From positions 90,610,628-90,674,627 of the forward strand of contig NC_069124.1 in NCBI RefSeq assembly GCF_026914265.1: DNA of 64,000 nt, given 5' to 3'. Shown here piece by piece: positions 22,701 through 36,393 of the stretch (its first letter is position 1; each line of letters opens with the position of its first letter). The position numbers and the translations under genes are program-made. The notes below the pieces were generated by a model. The model did not search any database. It was not told the origin of the DNA and worked only from the letters and a program-made list of their open reading frames with translations. The DNA comes from Mya arenaria (Eukaryota; Mollusca; Bivalvia; Myida; Myidae).

Positions 22701-25700
22701 CTTTATCTCATTGGCATGGCATATTGCACACTCTTTCAAAAGGCTATATGGTTTCATAGACCTTTCGGGTAAGACGTACGATGATTTGAATTCCACATTC
22801 TCTTCTCCTTTCTTTCTTACTGTTTAACCATTGTGCAATGTATTTTCGTAGTCTGTTTATGGCGGAGTTCGCGGGATACATGCTGATTTTCCTGATTTTA
22901 TGCTCACAATTGTTGGAGGAATAACATAATCTACTCTATCTACCTATCTGCAACTTTTCTGTCTTTCCGGAACATTTACCAGTATGTAACCAGCAACAAT
23001 CACGCATTCTTGCACATCGAACTGAAATACACAAAATGTAGAATAATTCACTTGTATTAACACAGTGTAAATTACACTTATTTAATTCAAAATAAGTAAA
23101 CACTAAAGCTCTTATTCACATATAATACATATAAAGTATATAAAACACACGAAGATACGAGTTTTATTAGTTAGAAGTGGCAACATAGCTACACATTCAC
23201 GGTTTCCTCGTGCACATACATGGGTAGCGTATCACTGGAAATGGTTTTTATTTTTTATTGTAAAACTGTCTTAATTGTTCACGTGTTTTTGTGCCAAAGT
23301 AGTTTAAGGCGATTCTTGAGGCAGCACATTTTTTATACTGACTGAATTATGGCTGGACCTGATAAGGATATTGCTTCTATTAAATCCATAACAGAATAAG
23401 ATGCCAGACATACAGTGGACCATATCAGGGATAAATTTGTCAGTGGTTTATTCGATTTCAAAGAACAATATAAAAATGCCTGAGGTCTGCGCACGTTGGA
23501 CTCCGCACTTGTTTATCACAGAACAGAAGCTGGCACGTGTTGGAAAGACGTCGGCAGTGCTCTCTAAATCAAAAATAATAATGTCAATAACCCTCGGTGG
23601 TTAGCGACATTGTCACGGGCGATGAAATATGACTGTTTCTTTTTTATCCCGCCAGCAAAAAAAGGCGTATGTTCTGTCCCTTCCGGTTTCCAGTTGTTAC
23701 AAAAAATGCAACGAGTATCGCACCTGCACTGGTTACAGAATATAAGCAACAAAATAATCTCCATGAATGTTGGTTGACAAACTGAACATAAAACTAACTG
23801 AACACACAAGGAATTTGAAACCTTTCATTCAAGATACAACCAATCTGTGTGTACAATCTTAAAAGTATTATAATATTAATAAATTTTATGTTAAATACAT
23901 GTAAAATGTCAACTAAAGCCTTCTAAATAGTATTCGGTTAACTTTACGAAAACACGTGATATTTTTTTTCCAACGTGCCATAGTGCACTTGTTCTATGAC
24001 GACAGCTTCATATTAAAAGAGTGTTTAAAGGCAAACCCTCATTTGAATGGATTTCACTAAATTAACAATAGCATGTGTACTGTCTTATTGTGTTATTAAT
24101 TATTTATTATAATATTGTTGTTAAGTAAACCACTCTACTTTATTATTAAACATGAAATTGCTTTATTGATCATTGGAGAGCTAACATTGTTCAACAGCCA
24201 TTCGCGAATAACCGACCGACAATGTCTAAATAACCTACTAGCGAATGCATGAACAGTAGGTCCGGGGGTATATCGGGGATAGCCGGGGAAATGGGCCGTG
24301 TTTTTACCTTCTAGGTGGCCCCGCAGTGCCGGGTGAGTGCGGTGGTTTTGTCTTCACACCAAATATAGCGGGGAATGGGCCTTACCTTGAGTCTCTTGGG
24401 TGGGGTTTCACGAGCAGTTCGTCCCCGCAGGGCGGGGACTTTGCCTGGGGTTGGCTGGACCGAAAGTCAAAGTCCCCGCTATTCCCCGGACCGGGGGGGG
24501 GGGGGCGTGGTTACAAATGACTGGTGCATAAAACAGCGTTTGTCCCGAAGAACATTTGTGTACATAAACATACCTGTGATATGATGTTTGATATTTTCAT
24601 GTGTGAACCTTCACCTTATAACCATATAAATTGACAAGATCTTAATTTCCAACATCCGACTGGTTGGTAGTTGGATATTCGCGAATAAACAACTGGCAAT
24701 TTCGAAAAACCAACGGGCGAATGGAATGGAAGATAAAACAACTTGCAGGTACTTGGACATCGAATCCCCAACTACCAACTACCTCCCAACTTTGCCGTCA
24801 TATAAATTAATAAAAAAAATTGTATGATATAAATATGTAATGTTTGGTAACTTTAATTGTTGTAAAATACAGTGTTAATGAAGAAATATGATTTAGGCCC
24901 GTGTGTTACAGATTATGACGACCCCGGGCCAGGCTCTCCTTCATGGGGCAAGGACAATTCCTCCAGACGACCGCCGGTGGAGGGCGGTGGAAGTGGTAAG
25001 TGTTTCTCCCTAACATCACTACTGGCGTGTGGGTCGTACCTAGTCAGCACATTGCTGTACCACATACATGTAGATTACATAGTTTCCTAAATACAATCGC
25101 GTGTATATATGTAAACGGTTACATTGGGAAAACACTTATGGTGCAATAACTTAAAATTTGATCATTCTATTCAATTAAATTAATTCCGCAATCAATTTAG
25201 TGGGTTAGAAAAATATTCCTGATGCACAAAACTGGGCGGCTTCTGGCACCCCATGCCGTCGTCCTTAGAGGAGGAGGTCAGGTTCCACACACTCTCAGTT
25301 ACATGAACGCATTGCAGGCTGCTGTACATAGATTGTGACCAATCGATTTTCGAAATATTGTCAACCTGAAGATACATTTTAACTAATTTACATTATAGTT
25401 TCTACTTTTATAAAGTGGAACTGTCAAGTGAAAATCCGCGCATGTGAGCGGCAATAAAACGCCGGGACGCAAAACGCGCATGCCGCACAAAAGTGTTGCA
25501 TTCGATAGAATATAAATCAAGAGTTTAACGCCGGTCAGAAAACATTTGTGTTATGACAAGAGCTTTTGAATAGCTTTCAGTGTTATTTTTGGTTAAGGAT
25601 GCTGCCACTGGCTGCTCGTATACCTGAAAATACATGGAAAGAACAAAATCGTGAGCTTTAATACGTTATCGACATACTGCCATATCTGAAAAGAGAGGAA

Positions 25701-28700
25701 TACATTACAAACTAAATACAGAAGTTAGCATGATTGTTTTAAGACTGAAACCTGCTGTTTCAGGTGGCCGCTGCGTTCCCCCACCGATGCCGCACATGCA
25801 ACGCCCCTTGTCGGCGCCTGGCTACGCGAACCAGGAGATGGAGCGGGAGGTGAAGGAGGCACAGACCCTCCCGGTCGCCCCTCCCCCGCCTCGCGACCCC
25901 ATCGGTGAGATATTCTTACTGGATTAAGTACATGAATCATTGCAACACACTCAGTCTAGGCTACTCTTCCGGAAGTGACTTAATTTTATTGATAAATCGG
26001 ATGTTTAAAGTGTATTTTGATAAATATACTATCATAAATAATAAACAATGTGCCGAAATTGATATATATATATATAGTCACTGTCTGACTAGTAATTAAT
26101 TCAGAGTTTTATGCACGATCTCACCTCGCTTAAATTTACCTAACAGCAAAGGGCGGACCACAGGCCTCGGCAGCCCCACATACTCCAGGTTCGTTGCGTC
26201 CATCCTCTCTGATGTCCACCAAGTTGTTCAGTGGCCCAGCCTCCCCGCGGGACGACAAACCCTCCCAGCTAGAACAGAGCCTCGCTAACGTTACTCTCCG
26301 TAAAACTGGAAATAAACCCACTTTGTCAGCAAGCCCGCAACAACAACAACAACAACAACAGGCGTACAGACTAAACGTTTCTAAATCAGTGCATTCAGCA
26401 ATCAAATCTCCTGACTCACCGAATAAGTTCCCAGTTGGGGGAAATTCACAAACAAAAGTGTCTAGTACAAACGTACCGCTAAACCAGAAAGTAACTAACG
26501 TGTGCGCGCCTAGCGTACCAACTGTCTCGTGCATCACTGATAATGGAGCTTCTGGTGTAGACGGCCGGGCTTCTGGTGGAGTTGGCACGTTACTTAAAAG
26601 GTTCGAGGTGCTGGGCAATCCTCAGTCCCCGGGCGGCGAAAAACCTGTGGTTAAAAAAGGTATTATACCATACACTGTTTCTTCGTTTGCGAGTAAAGGG
26701 GATGCATTGCATTAACTTAACTTGATAGAAGTCTTTATAAAAATGTCAAATGCTATTAAAGTGCATGCAATCCTCTTTTTTCGCGAATTATAATGATCTT
26801 TTAAATGTTATTTCCTTAAAACGATAATAGCAATTCAATAAATTAGAGCAAATGCATAACCTTTAAAATCGCTGGTTGAAGTAAACATGTATGTACATAT
26901 TTATAAACTTGTTATAGTAATTCTAAAAAAAACCTGTTACTCCCTGCAAGGTGAATCACTAACGGGCGTCTGTATGTTTTTTTGTTTCAATATATAATGC
27001 CTACAATGAAAATTGCCGTTATGAAATAATTTACATGTATATATGTCGAGTAGCCGAATACACATATCATTATAGCCTTAGTTGTTGCTCGTCTTCTTTG
27101 CCTGTTTATTTCCTATAACTGCAAACTGACTAACATATTATCATAAAGCCTTATGTGTTATTTTTCATGTCGTGCCTGTAAATGCTCTATAATTGTACAC
27201 TTACTAATGGTAACAAGAACATTGCTTGGCCAGCGCCGAAGAGGACCCGCCTCGCAGAAAGCGAGCTTAAGTCTCCCTGCGACCACTACGAGGTGGTGCA
27301 GACAACATTTCCAGACTACGGCCACCCCGTAACGACCTCGGCAACTACAGAAACACTCGCTCCAGTGGTGGTGTGGTTGTGGTGGTGGTTGTGGTGGTAC
27401 TGGTGGTGAAGAAGCACACACTAGATGGAGAGGAAGTGGAATACGGGCCATAACGTGTGGCCCGGGAGAAGAAATATACGACGACACTGTAGTTCCTAGT
27501 AGCCGCACATCTGGTTGGTATTGGTGCTTGCTGACCGTCTTGCATCACGTGTATGTTAACATATGCACGATGTTTGGTAATACACGGGCGCACATTTGAC
27601 ACTGTAATTTGAAAGCAATTTGGTTTTTTCTTGTAAAAACAAGCTCATTTTCCATTTCAGACCACAAATAAGAAAACAAAATCCTGATTCCTTCATAAAA
27701 GACCGGTCAACTGTTTGAAACTTTTAGTATCTTTATTTGATTTAAAATACAGATTTGTCCAAATTCCACCAGGTTATCCTTGATAACAATAATGGGGACC
27801 TTTTAAAAAAAAATCATTGAATGTTTTGGACGTGAAGCACACAATAGCATTCAAATTACAGTATGTAAACCACGTGCATTATCGAACCCATCCAATAAGC
27901 TTATCCTACTAAATTTGTACTCATTCTGCGTCCATTTTTTAGAGAAGAAGGTGCAGTTCCAACACCAGGAGAAGAGCTCCGTGGACATTCCCATGACCGG
28001 AAGTGTAGGTCGATTGGGCGAACGGCGGAAGAGCGAGCCGCCCCTGTTTGCCCAGAATATCAAGCAGAAATTTGAAGGTACCCGCACTGAAAGTATCACA
28101 GTAGTCTAAAATAGATTCCCGTATATCCAACTTACACACATTGTGTACATCGTTGAAAATAGTTTGAAGGGTTCGAGACTATATGCAAGTGTTGGGACAT
28201 TGTAACAAGTTGTTCCGATTGCTGTCGGGTCTGATCTTAACGACATAGCTGAATTTGATATGCTTAACCTGAATGCATGGTATGGTGTTAATTGACCTTA
28301 AACGGACGCATCCCTATTTCGACAATTGGCAAATTGTTTAGCAATAAGACGTAGTACTGTTGAATTATGCATGCTCGAATCAAGGTTGCAGTGCTGATCT
28401 AGACGGGGATCCGATTGAGCGTGCCTGTAATGAGGGGGCGTATTAATATACATCATTTCAATAAGTAAAAGCCAACAGATGAATTCAGGCCATCTACAGC
28501 AATACTTAGTAAAATTAATGACCAGAAAATTAAAAAAAATCCTCGATTGTCATTGACCAACACAAGATGTGCAAACTTACATATATGAGCATGTTTGTGT
28601 GTATTAATAGTTTCTGTAAGAAATAGATTAGTTTATTTTTGTATGCCTCCGTTATGTAGCAAAAACACCGGACTTTTTAAGTATTCGAGTAAACGCATTC

Positions 28701-29295
28701 GCCGATTTGTATATTACATTGTGTTGTATTTTATGTGATAACGCCTCTTGCTGTGACATATTTTTAAAGCATTAATTTCAACACTAATTGATTTTATTTG
28801 CTATTAATGGTGCCTGTTGCGGCCATATCAACACACGAAGTACAAAATCTTGTTTGATTGATTAATCTCTTGTATCACAAATTTTATTTATTTGTTTTCT
28901 TGAAAATTCAAATAAGCTTTATTTCATATTTCGTTCGATAAATCGAGGATTCCAATTCGAAAGTGATCATACGACAGATCTTTGATAAGAGGGTGATGTC
29001 ATGATGGGCGTTGAATCTGTATGGTGTTTGCATTTATCCTGCAGGTCTGAACCCCGAGTTTAAGAGCAGGTTGGAGAACATGATCGGCGGAGCGCACACG
29101 GTGGCCGCGCCCCACACTTCCCGACCGTCCATTAAAAGCCTGACCGCTTCTTCGGGAACCGCCTCTCCTGTCCGCCCGCTGCCGCCTACCCCACACGACG
29201 TGCCGCACGACCACATCTACGAGGCGCTGCCAGACCACGATATCCCGCCAGACGAGGTCACGTATTACAACGACTCCGGTCACGGTAGCATGTGA
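16749..29295 (+). CDS. SH2 adaptor, STAP-like, copy B (no PH exons seen)
   Basis: Exons: 16749-16795, 17560-17706, 20393-20465, 20862-21006, 22165-22182, 24912-24995, 25764-25904, 26147-26659, 27943-28077, 29045-29295. All borders are AG/GT and all phases agree; 517 residues are encoded from 16749. The SH2 is complete: W-F-I-T-R-C-S-R, LMRES, HYEV, then a helix EPMTCLTEVMHYFQRK. The tail keeps the PPPP motif, an 8-Gln run and C-terminal IYEAL and TYYND tyrosines. Differences from copy A: a codon deleted at the start of exon 20393, an extra 84-bp cassette exon, no 37-codon duplication, and a longer polyQ exon. No stops or broken splice sites were seen, so it is probably functional. Its 5' end may be the candidate exon at 16.2 kb or the PH exons of copy A. 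Confidence 0.75.
17815..20333. repeat. 35-bp minisatellite, about 72 units, in SH2 intron of copy B
   Basis: Units read CTCGACCACACAGTTCATGG and then AGGAATCTATCTATC. Recurrent variants are CCTCG/TTCTCG/CATCG and GGGGGAATC/GGGGTAATC. The array splits an intron that is only 107 bp long in copy A: sequence before it (about 17707-17790) and after it (CTGACTGTATTCCTCGTG at about 20348) matches A's 8878-8984. All three plus frames are open over long stretches because the unit lacks stops; these are not genes. Confidence 0.92.
21070..22065. repeat. 42-bp minisatellite, about 24 units, in copy B
   Basis: Units read GTGTCGCGTTTAGTGGGTTT, GTTTTCAATTACACAG, TTGTCT. Between about 21660 and 21900 two subtypes alternate (TTTCTTTTCTATTACAC and TTTGTTTTCAATAACAC), a higher-order 84-bp period. 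The matching intron of copy A has only one related core (GGTGTCGCGTTTTTTACATG at about 9644-9663). A 14-residue repeat frame (VSRLVGLFSITQLS) results from 42 being divisible by three. Confidence 0.9.
22183..24911. other. Large intron of copy B
   Basis: About 2.7 kb between exons, compared with 478 bp for the intron at the same place in copy A. It contains a GC-rich inverted-repeat element at about 24258-24507. A Cys-rich minus-strand frame at about 23640-23800 (CNQCRCDTRCIFCNN) was not assigned. Otherwise AT-rich with no recognised genes. Confidence 0.55.
24258..24507. mobile_element. GC-rich inverted-repeat element
   Basis: The outer arms share GGTCCGGGG (left, about 24259) with CCCCGGACC (right, about 24484). 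The inner arms are GCGGGGACTTTG and CAAAGTCCCCGC. CG-rich TATAGCGGGGA-like blocks repeat inside, and a G-run of about 13 ends it. Base composition is unlike the surrounding intron. It looks like a small non-autonomous element; the family is unknown. Confidence 0.5.
24912..24995 (+). CDS. Copy B-specific cassette exon
   Basis: An 84-bp exon (GTTACAG acceptor, AGTG|GTAAGT donor), phase 1-1, encoding an acidic start (DYDDPGPGSP) and a Gly/Pro/Arg-rich end (RRPPVEGGGS). No counterpart was seen in the matching 478-bp intron of copy A. Being a multiple of three in a symmetric phase, it can be included or skipped without a frame change. Confidence 0.7.
25190..25377 (-). other. Unassigned minus-strand open frame in copy B intron
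   Basis: A 61-codon frame (LQCVHVTESVWNLTSSS, then Lys/Asp/Gly-rich) with higher GC than its surroundings. No domain or splice partner was recognised. It could be a captured gene fragment. Confidence 0.25.
26147..26659 (+). CDS. Copy B exon with 8-residue glutamine run
   Basis: Counterpart of 10900-11358. It has an extra Ser/Leu-rich insertion before SPRDDKPSQLEQSLANVTL, a Gln run of 8 (about 26338-26361), a spacer longer by several codons, and RASGGVGTLLKRFE before the donor. It is phase 1-1 like copy A. Confidence 0.85.
27190..27600 (+). other. GC-rich coding-like insertion in copy B intron
   Basis: This sequence has no counterpart in copy A. One frame has PAPKRTRLAESELKSPCDHY and a Thr-rich stretch, followed by a GGT/GTG-rich run and, in a shifted frame, KKHTLDGEEVEYGP. 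It looks like part of a gene or retrocopy damaged by slippage in the GTG run. The source gene was not recognised. Confidence 0.3.
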
Positions 29296-30010
29296 GCCCA
29301 CGTGACACAGACTGACTGCCTGTTGGACGTCACGTTTTAACCACAACACAGGAAAAAGTGACGGACGCCTGTCACAAACAGTCGCCAACTAACACAGTAA
29401 CATATTTACTCTAACAGCATACAAGAGAAAAAGCACTAAAAAGTGAAGAAAAAATCAATTTGTACAACATTATGAAATCTTGACCTTAGCAGTGTCAGAA
29501 CGAACAGTATTCGAAGAAATGGCCAGTTATGTATACAGAGTGATGAAAGTGCTGCTGTTGTTTTTCATTATATGATTGGAAGAATGACCAAATACTGTTA
29601 CAAAAAAATGCAATTAGTTTGTTAAGTGTGTCTTTTAATTTCATCTCATCCCGAGCCTTCGTAATTTCTGACTGTGTCTCATGGACGGATGTCGCATTTC
29701 CTACGGTCTTTATAAACCGTATGTGATATATGTTGTAAATAACAGAGTCATTTAATATACATTTACGGTATACAGATTTCAATATACACATACTTATTTT
29801 TATATTAAAAACAGTAAAACATTCGTGTCCATCCTTTTTTGTGGCATTTGAAATAATTTGAAACATGCACGAGATCTTTGTAGGATATAGTCTGAATTTA
29901 ACATTTCGCAATGAGGAGAGAAATGGACGATGAATTTCAAGAGTTGGAACAGGATGTATTTTACTATGTAGACGAGCAAGTATTCTGTCAATGGACTATA
30001 AACTACCTGA
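29296..30010 (+). other. Copy B 3' UTR region
   Basis: Non-coding sequence similar to that after copy A over about 700 bp (GTGAGCCCACGTGACA, AGTCGCCAACTAACACAGT, ATGAAAGTGCTG). It sets the right border of the duplication. Confidence 0.6.
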
Positions 30011-30520
30011 CAAAAATCCATTATGTGTGAGGAGCAGGCAGATGTCACAATTTCCAAGGTGAATAAAGATGCGGCCAGTCCGGGCGTCCATTATAAGCCT
30101 TTTATGAGACAGATTTGAAAATTGGCAGAAGATGCCCGACGAACGGTTTAGAGACCTTTCAGCGGCATCGGCGGCGGTGCATACAACGATAGAAGAAGAA
30201 TAAAGAAGAAGAATTCTATTAACCATAAGCTTACAGCCCATGAGTTACATATAATATAAACATGTGCATATTATTAACATTTTATTAACATTTGCGGTAT
30301 AACTTATTTCGAAATAAATCATAATGTATAAACAAGATAAAGTTATAGCACATCAATAATTATAATGCGGAAAAAAGTTAGTGGAGAAAAGTGTTTGGTA
30401 TCTCACACATTTCAAAGCTCTTATAGACAAAACAACATAATTTTCTAATAATAGTTTCATTTTCTCTCGAAATAAGTTCGAGAAGTTTTGGAATTATTGG
30501 ATTGCGCTAAGTATATCGCG
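30011..30520. other. Intergenic sequence, nothing recognised
   Basis: AT-rich, with a short GC-richer stretch (about 30070-30180) that has only an 81-codon minus-strand frame. No domain was identified. Confidence 0.4.
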
Positions 30521-30886
30521 TAAAGCTGCACTCTGGCAGATATACCATTTTTACAACTTTTTTATTTTTTGTCTTTGAAAGAGAATTTATTTGTGTAAAT
30601 ATCTGCAAACCAATGATATATGATTGCTGAAAAAAAATCAGATCGTAGATTTTCACATTCCGTTCGAAAATTAGTGTTTTATGGCTTAAACTGTTACTAA
30701 CGGTATCGCATAAAAGTGCATAAAACATCATTTTTTTAACTTAAATATGAATATCTGCTATCAATTTTTTGTCAGCAGTCATAATATTATACAACTGTTT
30801 CCATGGATTTTCGCAAAAATTGGCTCGTCCCAAGACAAAAAATAAAAAAGTTTTCAAAGCGTTCAGTCTGTGAGATTGCAGCTTTA
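30521..30886. mobile_element. MITE-like element with about 60-bp terminal inverted repeats
   Basis: The left end TAAAGCTGCACTCTGGCAGA and the reverse complement of the right end (TAAAGCTGCAATCTCACAGA) match. Further inward both arms have ACTTTTTTATTTTTTGTCTT. The total length of 366 bp and lack of a coding frame fit a non-autonomous DNA transposon. The duplication at the target is TA or slightly longer. Confidence 0.8.
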
Positions 30887-33317
30887 ATGTATTAAAGTCT
30901 TAATTCATAGTATAATGGACATTTGAAGAGAAAATGGAATTCATCATGGAATATTCGTTCATTCATTGGTATTTATGCGTCTGGTCATTTCTAGATCTAA
31001 TCTATGTGTACTGGTGTTAATGTTATTCTGAATTTATTGTTTTGTATGGTGTCTAAATATGACTGCTAATCAAAGCTTGCAAAATTTGCAAATAGTATAT
31101 ATGTTGACACTCTTGATGATTCTCGTAGTTCTTTATTTAAAAGAAAGGCATGAAACAATCTCTAGCCCTCATTTTAAAGGCGTGTTAAAATAGTTTGCAA
31201 TTCCAATCCCCTGGTTAAGCCAAACATCAGCGAATCCCATTCAATAAGCAGAAACCACTTATTTTAGTAGCATCGACCATAACCTTAACCTTGACATCCA
31301 ATACAAGTTTCAGGAAACCAAGTTATTCATAACTAAATTTAATGAGCAGAAACATTTTTAGTAACAGCGACCTTGACCCAACCAACCCAAAGGACAATCC
31401 AACGCTACGTATGCCTTCACATGAGCTACATATACACCAAGTTCCATCACTATCAAAGCAATATCAAGGTATGTCATGACATAAGCTTTGTATACAACAA
31501 AGTTAACCAATATATGCTATTTCTAGCTGAAGTTATTTGACGGAACCCAATTTTCTACTTAAGTATCAGCTACCTTGACCTTGACCTCCAAGCAAGCCTA
31601 AGATATGTCTTTGCAAAAGCTACATACACATAACAAGTTTCGTTAAACGAAGTTAATTCTTACCCAAGTTAGTGGGAGACACCTTTTTTAGTAGCAGAGG
31701 AGAATGCGGGTCAAAAAGGCCCACTTCCAGAAAGGCCCTGTACCAGAAAGGCCCAGTACCGGAACGGCCCGGTCCAGAAAGGCCCATACACCCCAAAAGC
31801 CATCCAAAGCCATGACATCACATAAGATACATACACTCACACCAAATTCCATCACTATCCATCAATGCTAACTAAAGAAACCATTTTTCTATTTTAGTAA
31901 CATCAACCTTGATGGGCGCCTGTCACAAACCCTACCTCCCCTACAATTGATATTAACCATTGTCTGCTCTTACATATGTATGCTTATAGACTTATAGTTT
32001 AAGTGTGCTCTTTCAGTAGACATATAAAAAAATTGCATAATCCATTAAACTGGATGGCATTTCGGGGACATTTGTCACTTACTGTGACAGCTCTTGTTCT
32101 AGTAGAGGTCACCATGACATTGACTTTCTGGCGCCCAAATCACATTAACTGACCATGACTAAGGTGCATATGAAGTTTGAAGACTTCATGTTCTTCATAA
32201 ATCATCGATCAGAAACACATGTATGACGACAACGTGGAGAGCGATTGACGTGAGTTTTACAAGGTTTTACTAGTACTTGACATTTACTTTGTTTTAAAAG
32301 GTCTTACCCATTGTGACTCATATTAATAACTCCCGATATATATAGGAGATACTTTAGTCGCATGTACTTCTGAACGTATTGCACCTACACACATGAAACT
32401 GCGTAAAAATGTTGGTCAGTATGGGATGTCTTCATCACATTTTATGATGCCTTTAGAAAGAATTCTGGCCCAATCATCTATTAAAAGAATATTGCGCGCA
32501 TTTAACCATTCTCCAGCTGAGTCTAGGGGTATTCATAATATCTCTGTCTAGTCAACATCATCATAATAATGTCTATAAATAGTTTCAATAAGATCTAGAC
32601 AAAAAGTAACTTCTAGAGTATTAATAACCCTCTGTATACATTAACCATCATGCTTTGGGTCAGCTTGGGTTTTGTTCCAATACATTTCAACGTTTTCAAG
32701 GTGGTGAAAGTTGCGAAAGCAAAAAATTATATCAAAATCCCCAATAAATGCCAGGAGAAAACGTATGTTCAGTCTGGACATGGAGGTCCAGCTTTGATAA
32801 TGGACAGATGGGAGAAACCTGGGGACAATGACGAAGGAGGACCAAATCTTACTACCAAAATTTGCATTCATGCAAATGGACAAATGCCTGAATGCATTTA
32901 AACTATCTTTTACGTAACTTGCAAGTAGAAATGTTATGAAATAAAACCTTTATATTATAAAACTTCTACAATGAACGTATATTGTATATAAACTTTTATT
33001 TAATAAGTTAAAATAAATATCTAGAAACAACAAACTGATAAACTTTCCAAAAAAAAAAAAAATTAATGGAAACAACACAGACCTGTTGCTAAAACATAAA
33101 AATATTGCCCTGTAATAGCACACAGACTGAGCCATCCAACAGTTAGACAATCCTTTCCATACTAAATAATGTAAATCTTGGTAATGGCATCCAAATATAA
33201 AATCAATTGGTAACAAGATCCTACTTTTTTACATATTTCCTAAAAGTACAATCAACAATGTGTCTTAAATTTATTGCTATTGTATTTTTATATGTGAAAG
33301 ATATTTTCAAATGTTTA
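30887..33317. other. Intergenic, repeat remnants
   Basis: Contains decayed repeats with ACCTTGACC motifs (about 31250-31650 and 31840-31930). At about 31725-31790 there is a short tandem with a GAAAGGCCCA-type core. At 32060-32100 there is an element end like that at 50420 (TGTGACAGCTC). The overlapping frames at 32641-32901 have no domain. A possible FEM1B polyadenylation region lies just below 33317 on the minus strand. Confidence 0.5.
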
Positions 33318-36338
<3,021 letters not shown>

Positions 36339-36393
36339 TGTAAACCAATTCAACTTTCTACTTTCTTTTTGTAATTAACAGCCTCTTAGGTAA

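Noticed and set aside
32641-32901. Overlapping 80-codon frames on both strands
   Set aside because: No domain, no splice support, and both strands open over the same AT-rich sequence.
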